From: Candidatus Sumerlaeota bacterium
GTDB taxonomy: Bacteria > Sumerlaeota > T1SED10-198M
Length of the DNA stretch: 12,938 nt
NCBI GenBank assembly: GCA_003554345.1
Contig: PWGE01000248.1
Span: forward strand, 1-12,938
Direction of reading: 5' to 3'
Shown in pieces: positions 7,409-12,938 of this stretch. The stretch's first letter is position 1. Each line of letters begins with the position of its first letter. The position numbers were made by a program, and so were the translations under genes. Below the pieces are notes generated by a model, which was given only the letters and a program-made list of their open reading frames with translations, was not told the origin of the DNA and did no database searches.

Positions 7409-8113
7409 ATGAATGATAAAAAAGAGTGCTTTAAGTGTAACCTTCGTACTATTCAAAATGATATTGAAAAATACAGTCCCTATCCTGAGAAGGTGCGGCT
7501 GGTGGCGGTAAGTAAAGAACAGACTCCCGGGGATGTCAGGGTAATGTATGAGCTCGGCATAAGAGACTTCGGAGAAAACCGTGTGCAGGGGCTTAAGCGA
7601 AAACAAAGGGCGCTGTCGGATGTAAAAGATATAAACTGGCATTTTATAGGGCATTTACAGACCAATAAAATCAAACACATCCTGGGCAGGGTGGTGTTAC
7701 TGCAGTCGGTTGATCGAATCATTCTGGCTGAAAAAATGCAGGAGCGAGCTGAGCGGGATGATTGTATATTGCCCTGCCTTATACAGTTGAATGTTGCTCG
7801 TGAAGAACAGAAGTTTGGGATATATCCGGAAGAAGTAGCTGGATTTTTGAGGGTTGTTACAAAATTTTCCCGTTTGAAATGGAGGGGAATAATGACCATG
7901 GCACCATATACTAATGATATGGGGTTTTGCTACGAGTTGTTTTGCCAGACAAAGTACCTGTTTGAACAGGTTAAAAAAGAACTATCCTCGGATTACTGCT
8001 TTAATATCCTTTCGATGGGCATGAGTAATGACTATATTCCTGCTTTACGGGCGGGGAGTACCATGCTTCGTATAGGTTCCCGGCTTTTCAAGGAAGATGT
8101 GTCGCATAATTAA
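7409..8113 (+). CDS. yggS: YggS/PROSC-family PLP homeostasis protein
   Basis: This single-domain PLP-binding protein has a TIM-barrel alanine-racemase fold. It keeps free pyridoxal phosphate in balance and has no known catalytic activity. The length, 234 residues, is normal. Motifs are VAVSK (32-36) with the PLP-binding Lys36, FGENRVQ (54-60), WHFIGHLQTNK (77-87), SVD (100-102), MTMAPYT (162-168) and the phosphate-binding SMGMSNDY (202-209) followed by GSTMLRIGS (216-224). All expected residues are present, so it should be functional. ATG at 7409 is used with AAGGA (7396-7400 region), which lies in a short hairpin. It overlaps recX by 17 bp. In many bacteria yggS neighbours division or pilus genes; here the partner is recX. 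Confidence 0.95.
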   Translation: MNDKKECFKCNLRTIQNDIEKYSPYPEKVRLVAVSKEQTPGDVRVMYELGIRDFGENRVQGLKRKQRALSDVKDINWHFIGHLQTNKIKHILGRVVLLQSVDRIILAEKMQERAERDDCILPCLIQLNVAREEQKFGIYPEEVAGFLRVVTKFSRLKWRGIMTMAPYTNDMGFCYELFCQTKYLFEQVKKELSSDYCFNILSMGMSNDYIPALRAGSTMLRIGSRLFKEDVSHN

Positions 8114-8726
8114 TATACGTAAGCGGGGGAAAAACCGACAGGTTATTCTGGAAGATGGTCGTGTTTTTCTTTTGCCGCCGCTGGTGTGTGTGAAGTATAA
8201 TCTTTCTCCTCATAAACGGCTGTCACAGGAAATGCTCGATAAGATATGCCGTGAAGCAGATCGCGAAAAGGCTTTCCAGTATGCCTTCTTTCTTCTTTCC
8301 CGACGTGATTATTCTCAAAAAGCTATGGAACAAAAACTCCGGCGCCGGGTAAATAACAGTCAGATCATAGATGAGGTAATCTCATTCCTGCTTGAAAAGA
8401 ACTACCTGAATGATGAGCGATTGTTGCAGTCGCTTTTTGAGTACTATCTACAGGAAAGAAAAAGTGGCAGATTATATATAACTCTGAAGCTACGTGAAAA
8501 AGGTTTTTCTCAGGAAGATATAGAAAAGTGCTTTCACAGGTGGGATACCGAGTATCCCCGCTGGGAAGAGGAAAACTGCCGGTACTGGGGTGCAAAGTGG
8601 CTTGGTAAAAAAGGTTGTCATTCTGTTGAAGAGCTGGATATGCGGAAACGGCATGGTCTGTATGGGTATCTTATGAATAAAGGTTTTTCTTCTCCGGTGG
8701 TGGCTGAGTATTTGCAGGAAAAATAA
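8097..8726 (+). CDS. recX: RecX regulatory protein
   Basis: RecX binds RecA filaments and blocks their growth, limiting recombination and the SOS response. The protein is 209 residues, within the family range. The N-terminal beta segment (I-I-N-I-R-K-R-G-K-N-R, then ILEDGRVF) is followed by three three-helix repeats typical of RecX: the first around A-F-F-L-L-S-R-R-D-Y-S-Q-K-A-M-E-Q-K-L (63-81) with Y-L-N-D-E-R (103-108), the second at LREKGFSQEDIEKCF (132-146), the third near LYGYLMNKGFSSPVV (188-202). ATG 8097 is the only usable start; an in-frame TAG lies at 8073. The AGGA at 8091-8094 is only 2 nt from the ATG, so translation is probably coupled to yggS. recA is not in view. The 63 bp after the stop show no clear terminator hairpin. 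Confidence 0.88.
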   Translation: MCRIINIRKRGKNRQVILEDGRVFLLPPLVCVKYNLSPHKRLSQEMLDKICREADREKAFQYAFFLLSRRDYSQKAMEQKLRRRVNNSQIIDEVISFLLEKNYLNDERLLQSLFEYYLQERKSGRLYITLKLREKGFSQEDIEKCFHRWDTEYPRWEEENCRYWGAKWLGKKGCHSVEELDMRKRHGLYGYLMNKGFSSPVVAEYLQEK

Positions 8727-8789
8727 AGATATATACCTTACAATATTTTTTTGTGATGAAATGCTAAGAAAAGATGTGGTGAGAAATAA

Positions 8790-10076
8790 TTATTGAACCT
8801 GGATACGGTGGGTTTTGTATTTCAGTTCGTATGGTTTTTGATTTAATGAAATAGAGGTGTCTTTTTCAAATTGAAAAATCAGTTCACCACGTTCTCTGGG
8901 GGTAAACTGAAAACTAAACAGTGTGCCCTCTTCCTGGAGCCCCCGGGAAGTACCCTTCCTGTAATGAAGTCTCTGTCGACGGGTATCAATTTGATTGCGG
9001 TAATGTTCAGTAAAGGGAAAGCTCTCTCTATAAGGGCCATCCCATACATTTAACCCTGTGGAGATGTGGTTCCCTTTATCCAGATCCCTGAACTGTACGG
9101 GACCCCCTTCATAAGAAATAACAATATCTACATAGTTGAAAGATACATTATCAGGGTTAAGAATTTTCATATGGGCCATAATCTCCTCGTTACGGGAAGC
9201 TGTTTCAGGAAGTTGGAGGGAAAGCTGGAGAATATCTTGTTTCCCTTCTTCTTTTCTGTATCCATGGGTTGAAGCTCGCAAGTGAAGAACACCGTCAGTG
9301 GGACGTATGCTGCGGCCAAGAATATTTGCTCCCCCTATTCCCTTTAAAGAAGTAAAAGAATCGTTTTCAAAAAGAAATCGGGCGATAATGGTGGGGGGTA
9401 AGGAAGGAGTGGTAAAGCGCATTAATGCCAGTTGTTCCTGGGGACCGAATGGTGGTAGAGGAGCAGAAGATGAGATATGAACAGTGTTATCTGTTTGAGT
9501 GGCACTTAGTGATTCATAGGAAGAAGAAAACTCTTCCAGAATAAATCCTTTAGGAATCTGGAGGAAGGTGTTTTTCTCCTGGATGCGAAAATAACGGGGA
9601 TTATATCCTTTCAACGAAATCACCACTTCATAAGAGGTCTCCCTGGCGGAAATATCTTCCAGGTTCAGGGAGAGAATAATACCTTCCCTGGTTGGAAGAG
9701 AGGGAGAACGAGCTTCTTCCTCTGGTATACGAGTGCGCATCCGACGGGGTGGGTCTACTCTTCCTCTTTCCAGAGAAACCTCTTTTTTGTCTGCCAGCTG
9801 AACATGTACCCTGGTACCGGCACTTCCCTGGAGTTTGTTTACGCTTTCTTCTAACGACAGGTTTTCTGCAGGAGTGCCTTCTATACTGATTATTCTATCT
9901 CCTTCTTCAAGACCCTGTCTTTGTGCAGGGCTCCCTTCAAATATCTCAAGGATAACAATAGAACCATCCTCGCCTTTAGTGACGCGGGCTCCGATTCCTT
10001 GATAAGATTGAGCAATGGTATATAATGAGGAAACAGTCCACAGGAAGATACATATATAAAAGGTTATTTTTCTCAT
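8790..10076 (-). CDS. Exported PDZ protein with two beta-rich (cohesin/AMIN-like) domains
   Basis: A signal peptide is clear: M-R-K, a hydrophobic core to about residue 22, and a cleavage-like site near IAQ-S. A PDZ domain follows (about 26-98, G-I-G-A-R-V ... I-F-E-G-S-P-A-Q-R-Q-G-L-E-E-G-D-R-I), like those of CtpA or DegP but with no protease domain. After a Pro/Arg/Glu linker (about 104-130) come two beta-strand-rich regions. The first (about 132-250) could be AMIN-like or cohesin-like. The second (about 283-415) matches cohesin-type spacing, with V-D-I-V-I-S-Y, G-L-N-V-W-D, G-T-L-F-S-F-Q-F and a final FQFEKDTSI. It is probably a periplasmic adaptor or assembly protein that binds exposed C-termini. 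No close named family is recognised. The ATG has no Shine-Dalgarno. Confidence 0.75.
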   Translation of the reverse strand: MRKITFYICIFLWTVSSLYTIAQSYQGIGARVTKGEDGSIVILEIFEGSPAQRQGLEEGDRIISIEGTPAENLSLEESVNKLQGSAGTRVHVQLADKKEVSLERGRVDPPRRMRTRIPEEEARSPSLPTREGIILSLNLEDISARETSYEVVISLKGYNPRYFRIQEKNTFLQIPKGFILEEFSSSYESLSATQTDNTVHISSSAPLPPFGPQEQLALMRFTTPSLPPTIIARFLFENDSFTSLKGIGGANILGRSIRPTDGVLHLRASTHGYRKEEGKQDILQLSLQLPETASRNEEIMAHMKILNPDNVSFNYVDIVISYEGGPVQFRDLDKGNHISTGLNVWDGPYRESFPFTEHYRNQIDTRRQRLHYRKGTSRGLQEEGTLFSFQFTPRERGELIFQFEKDTSISLNQKPYELKYKTHRIQVQ

Positions 10077-10082
10077 ATAAAA

Positions 10083-10110
10083 ATTTTAAGGCTAAAAAGT
10101 TGAAATGCAA
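10083..10110 (-). promoter_or_regulatory. Possible promoter giving a leaderless PDZ-protein mRNA
   Basis: On the minus strand TTGCAT (10105-10110) and TAAAAT (10083-10088) are 16 bp apart. The predicted start falls at or next to the ATG at 10076. The start has no ribosome site, which fits a leaderless message. The -35 box overlaps the start codon of the divergent glycosyltransferase. The -35 match is weak (3 of 6). Confidence 0.3.
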
Positions 10111-10848
10111 GACCCATATGAAGGGGTGGTTGTTACCCTGCCCACTTATAATGAAGCGGAGAATATTGAAAAAATATGCAGGGAGCTTTTTGACAGATAC
10201 TCAGGGGTACGGATAGTGGTTATAGATGATGACTCTCCTGATGGTACTTGGAAAATAGTGAAAGATCTTCAGGAGACCTGTAAAGGTTTATACGTGATAC
10301 GGCGCCGCGAAAAGGGAAGGGGAACGGCAGGAAGGGATGGTTTTCTTAAAGCTCTTCAGCTGCATGCTTCTTACGTGGTAGAAATGGATGCCGATTTTTC
10401 TCATCACCCTCGCTATCTGGGTTGTCTCCTTCAAAAAGCCGATGAAAATACAGTGGTTATTGGTTCCCGGTTGGTAAAAGGGGGGGGAGAAACGGGTCGA
10501 AACTTTTTCCGAAAGTACATTACTCTTGCTGCTAACTGGTATATCCGCCTTTTGCTTGGTATAAGTGTGCGGGATTGTACCAGTGGCTACAGGGTCTTTC
10601 CCCGTCGTATACTTGAAAAAATACACCTTTCTTCTTTACAGGCGATAGGGCCTGAAATCGTTCAGGAAATGTTGTATCGCTGTCGTAAAGCCAACGCCTG
10701 TTTTGAAGAAGTGCCCATCCTCTTCGAAGAACGAGCAGCAGGATCTTCAACTTTTAACATTAAAATCCTCTTGCGGAGCCTTCTCTTTGTATTTTACCTG
10801 CGTTTTTTTTATAGATTTTCAGTGAATAAAAAAAAGTATCATGTTTGA
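10105..10848 (+). CDS. Dolichol-phosphate mannose synthase-like GT2 glycosyltransferase
   Basis: The DPM1-like family transfers a sugar from a nucleotide donor (often GDP-mannose) to polyprenyl phosphate at the cytoplasmic membrane, supplying lipid-linked sugar for glycosylation or lipid modification. The residues fit: LPTYNEAENI (12-21), IDDDSPDGT (40-48), K-G-R-G-T-A-G-R-D-G-F (70-80), DAD metal site (95-97), GSRLVKGG (120-127), DCTSGYR (157-163) and FEERAAGSS (207-215). The length, 247 residues, is that of the single-domain form without the C-terminal membrane helices of longer relatives, though the last 25 residues are hydrophobic. The start has no good Shine-Dalgarno. It overlaps lpxK by 8 bp, pointing to a role in envelope glycolipids. 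Sugar specificity cannot be read from sequence. Confidence 0.88.
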   Translation: MQDPYEGVVVTLPTYNEAENIEKICRELFDRYSGVRIVVIDDDSPDGTWKIVKDLQETCKGLYVIRRREKGRGTAGRDGFLKALQLHASYVVEMDADFSHHPRYLGCLLQKADENTVVIGSRLVKGGGETGRNFFRKYITLAANWYIRLLLGISVRDCTSGYRVFPRRILEKIHLSSLQAIGPEIVQEMLYRCRKANACFEEVPILFEERAAGSSTFNIKILLRSLLFVFYLRFFYRFSVNKKKYHV

Positions 10849-11950
10849 TAATATACTAATGGGAAAAGCTTCGCCTTTTCTCATTTTATTGTGGAAGATT
10901 CTTTTTTATGTGCCCTCCCGGGTATACAGGTTCTTTTTTTTTCTTGATCAGAAGAGAAGAAAAAGATTGAGAAAGAAGCTGTTACCTTTTGAAAATAAGC
11001 CAACCATAAGCATTGGAAATATCACGCTGGGCGGGTCGGGAAAAACTATGGTCGGCCTTTCTCTGGTAAAGTATCTGGTAAGAGAAGGTATGGTTGTTGC
11101 TGTGGTGCTCAGGGGATATAAGGGAAGTTTGGAACGGGAAGAATCGGCAGTGCTTAACGAAAAGAATTATTTGCTGGCAGGGGATGAGGCACAATTGTAT
11201 TATAATATAGTGAGAAAAAATAAAGGAATGGTGCTTGTGGGTTATAAGAAGGATATTTCCTGGCTAAAAGCACAGCAAGAGAGTGATGTTGTCCTGTTAG
11301 ATGATGGGTTCCAACGTTCTGAGATTCCCCGCTCTCTTGATATTCTCTGTTTTGATGCCGGAGTGGGAACGGGAAACGGTTCCCTTTTTCCTGCGGGCTA
11401 CCTCCGCCAGCCCTTGCAGGATGCTTCGAAGGCAGACTGCTGGTTTATTAAAAACACTTCTTCTGACGAATTCTGTTCGAAGATACTTCTGAATTCTTTC
11501 CGGGCCGGACACTATTTTTTTCGACCGGTTGTGCAGTATTTGGAAAATCTGGAAGGGGAAAGAGAATCCTTTGAGAGTCTGTCCGGTGAAACCATTCTCT
11601 GTTTTTGTGCCATTGGTAATCCGGATTCATTTTTTTCACTGGTGCATGAAAAAATAAAGCCGCAGCAGATGTATTGTGAGTTTTTTCCCGATCATTATGA
11701 TTATACTCCTCACTCTTTAAGATCCCTGGAAGAAAAGTATTCACATTGTGATAAAATGCTATGTACTTCCAAGGATTTTGCAAAAATTTACCCTTTAAGG
11801 AAGCAAATATCGGGAAAACTGCAAAAAAAATTGTATTTTTTAGGGATAGATATTAAAATATACGCATCAGATTCCCGAGGAGTAGAATGGGGGCAAATAA
11901 TTGGCCCCGGAATAAAAAATCTTGACAATATAAATAAGAATGCCATATAA
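10841..11950 (+). CDS. lpxK: Tetraacyldisaccharide 4'-kinase LpxK
   Basis: LpxK phosphorylates the 4' position of the tetraacyldisaccharide, an inner-membrane step in lipid A synthesis. The 369 residues include an N-terminal hydrophobic membrane helix (about 11-34), the P-loop block SIGNITLGGSGKT (57-69), RGYKG (91-95), AGDEAQ (113-118), LLDDGFQR (152-159), and GNGSLFPAGYLRQPL (178-192), all in the family order. The start at 10841 overlaps the glycosyltransferase stop by 8 bp. A second in-frame ATG at 10859 is possible and would remove six residues. The gene shows that the organism makes lipid A. The C-terminal third is more divergent than the rest. The pilM promoter lies within its last 30 bases. 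Confidence 0.93.
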   Translation: MFDNILMGKASPFLILLWKILFYVPSRVYRFFFFLDQKRRKRLRKKLLPFENKPTISIGNITLGGSGKTMVGLSLVKYLVREGMVVAVVLRGYKGSLEREESAVLNEKNYLLAGDEAQLYYNIVRKNKGMVLVGYKKDISWLKAQQESDVVLLDDGFQRSEIPRSLDILCFDAGVGTGNGSLFPAGYLRQPLQDASKADCWFIKNTSSDEFCSKILLNSFRAGHYFFRPVVQYLENLEGERESFESLSGETILCFCAIGNPDSFFSLVHEKIKPQQMYCEFFPDHYDYTPHSLRSLEEKYSHCDKMLCTSKDFAKIYPLRKQISGKLQKKLYFLGIDIKIYASDSRGVEWGQIIGPGIKNLDNINKNAI

Positions 11951-11951
11951 T
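11922..11951 (+). promoter_or_regulatory. Full-consensus sigma70 promoter for pilM
   Basis: TTGACA (11922-11927) and TATAAT (11946-11951) are 18 bp apart, both exact. The promoter sits across the last codons and stop of lpxK, and the predicted start near 11958 leaves a leader of about 32 nt. It gives the downstream pilus genes their own strong transcription, separate from the lipid A operon. Confidence 0.85.
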
Positions 11952-11966
11952 GTGTTTATAAAAGAA

Positions 11967-11991
11967 AAAACTTTCATAAGGAGAAAGTTTT
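11967..11991 (+). promoter_or_regulatory. Hairpin presenting the pilM ribosome site in its loop
   Basis: AAAACTTTC (11967-11975) pairs perfectly with GAAAGTTTT (11983-11991). The 7-nt loop ATAAGGA displays most of the AAGGAG ribosome site (11978-11983), while the stem covers the first two bases of the TTG start. The site is 6 nt from the start codon. This could modulate translation by temperature or a binding protein, or have no role. Confidence 0.5.
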
Positions 11992-12938
11992 GAAAGTAAA
12001 TAAGTGCCTGGGTATTTACCTCAGCGACCGTGCTTTTTCTATCAGTCACCTGATAACAAAGGGCAGCAAGTATGAAGTTGACCTTGTACACTGGGAAAAA
12101 GTGGACCTGAACCCCAAAGAGCCCGAAGATGTTAAATTTGCCTATTTTGCCAAAAGAATAAAAGAAGTCCTCAAGCAGAATAAAATCAGGACGAAAAATG
12201 CTGTTTTTTCTATTTCCGGCATGAGTGTCTTTAACCGAAAAAGGAAACTTCCTAATGTTCCCTCACGCAAGCTGAAGGGGATAGTACGATACGAAGCTTC
12301 CCAGGTTATTCCCTTCCCTTATGATCAAATTTATCTGCAATATTGTCCTTATCGTAATCCTGAGGAAAGCAATATAGATGTCTGGATAATGGCCGCAAAG
12401 AGGGACCTTGTTGATAACTTTTTGCGAAAAATCAAAAAAACAGGGCTCCGTATAAACAAACTTGAAGTAACGTCGGTGAGTTTATTTAACCTTGCTCAGA
12501 TGGATAACCTGGAAAGTCTTGATGAAGAAGAGACGTTTGGCGTGGCTTATTTTGGTCATTCTTCAGTAGATATCAGCGTGGGAGATAAAAATCAGCTTGG
12601 TTTTACCAGGTCTTCCCCTTTTGCAGGCAATGAGATAGCTAAATCACTTTCTAAAAAGCAAGAGGTCAATTACCTGGAAGCTGAGAATATTCGGGATTCT
12701 AAAATTGTGGCTTTACTTGAAGATGTTCAGGAAGAGGATATGCCGGAAGGATATGATTATAAGGCTTCTCAGGATGCCCGGCCTATTATGGAGAGAATGG
12801 TGGCAGATGTGCGCCGTTCTATTGATTTTTATATTTCTCAACCCGATGGGGTTGCTGTAGAAAGACTTTTTATCTGTGGGCCTTTATGCCAGATTCCTTT
12901 TTTCCGTGAATTTGTAGAAGAGAATCTGGGTCTTCCCG
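11990..12938 (+). CDS. pilM: PilM-like type IV pilus / type II secretion assembly protein (3' end outside window)
   Basis: PilM is an actin-fold cytoplasmic protein that joins PilN to the pilus assembly complex; 316 codons are visible and the frame is still open. The start is TTG at 11990, fixed by AAGGAG 6 nt upstream and by the N-terminal alignment; no ATG fits. Family signs are the L-P-N-V-P-S-R-K-L-K-G-I-V-R-Y-E-A block with VIPFPYD just after (about 85-115), WIMAAKRDLVDNF (about 135-147), GLRINKLEVTSVSLFNLAQ (about 154-172), V-A-Y-F-G-H-S-S-V-D-I then GFTRSSPFAGNEI (about 185-212), and the end R-R-S-I-D-F-Y plus ICGPLCQIPFF. The first phosphate motif is degenerate: the usual D-x-G is replaced by LGIYLSDR. 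PilN, PilO and PilQ would be expected to follow outside the window. Confidence 0.87.
   Translation, partial: MKVNKCLGIYLSDRAFSISHLITKGSKYEVDLVHWEKVDLNPKEPEDVKFAYFAKRIKEVLKQNKIRTKNAVFSISGMSVFNRKRKLPNVPSRKLKGIVRYEASQVIPFPYDQIYLQYCPYRNPEESNIDVWIMAAKRDLVDNFLRKIKKTGLRINKLEVTSVSLFNLAQMDNLESLDEEETFGVAYFGHSSVDISVGDKNQLGFTRSSPFAGNEIAKSLSKKQEVNYLEAENIRDSKIVALLEDVQEEDMPEGYDYKASQDARPIMERMVADVRRSIDFYISQPDGVAVERLFICGPLCQIPFFREFVEENLGLP

Noticed and set aside
8727-8789. T-rich stretch after recX as an intrinsic terminator
   Set aside because: The seven-T run has no GC stem before it on either strand; only a 4-bp ACAA/TTGT pairing is possible.
10025-10216. Plus-strand frame of about 63 codons starting upstream of the GT2 gene
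   Set aside because: It is in a different frame from the glycosyltransferase, antisense to the PDZ signal peptide, lacks a ribosome site and matches nothing.
10828-10848. A-run of eight near the GT2 stop as a programmed frameshift into lpxK
   Set aside because: A -1 slip does not enter the lpxK frame, and lpxK has its own ATG at 10841; simple stop/start overlap explains the arrangement.
1-12938. CRISPR array, tRNA or rRNA genes
   Set aside because: Reading through both strands I saw no regularly spaced repeats, no T-arm/CCA-like cloverleaf sequence and no rRNA-like blocks.

Overview
The window comes from a diderm (LPS-making) bacterium of moderate GC content. It carries lpxK for lipid A synthesis, a pilM-type pilus/secretion gene, a type III glutamine synthetase, and Hanks-type Ser/Thr kinase signalling with a B-box-like zinc domain. 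No rRNA or other marker gene is present, so I do not assign a phylum. The mix of Hanks kinase, zinc/Yip1-like membrane protein, type III glutamine synthetase and lipid A genes suggests a poorly sampled lineage rather than a classic proteobacterium, but that is only an impression.

Left region (1-4854, + strand). The first ~930 bases are the right-hand end of a mobile element. They hold the C-terminal part of a large serine recombinase, A-rich and unlike the host genes in composition. The element has landed in the comM/yifB gene just before the Walker A codons. The surviving C-terminal AAA+ part of comM restarts at an ATG that directly abuts the recombinase stop codon. A tightly overlapping run follows: comM fragment, a divergent DNA polymerase III delta (holA-like) gene, a soluble Ser/Thr kinase, and a membrane protein. 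The membrane protein has what looks like a degenerate kinase domain, an eight-ligand Cys/His zinc domain and a Yip1-like membrane region. The three downstream start codons all overlap the preceding gene.

Middle region (4853-8726). A perfect 14-bp hairpin forms a shared terminator between the kinase operon and a convergent type III glutamine synthetase gene (glnN). The 317-bp gap upstream of glnN holds divergent sigma70-like promoters, an AT-rich stretch with repeated TATAGTG motifs and a palindrome, and a roughly 100-nt leader that can fold ahead of yggS. yggS (PLP homeostasis) overlaps recX (RecA regulator).

Right region (8790-12938). A minus-strand gene encodes an exported protein with a PDZ domain and two beta-rich, cohesin- or AMIN-like domains. 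It diverges, with only 28 bp between start codons, from a dolichol-phosphate-mannose-synthase-like GT2 gene. That gene overlaps lpxK. A full-consensus sigma70 promoter (TTGACA, 18 bp, TATAAT) straddles the end of lpxK and drives a TTG-started pilM gene that runs off the window. This region is an envelope and surface-machinery cluster.

No tRNA, rRNA or CRISPR array was seen. The least ordinary content is the element junction in comM and the kinase / pseudokinase-zinc-membrane gene pair downstream of it.
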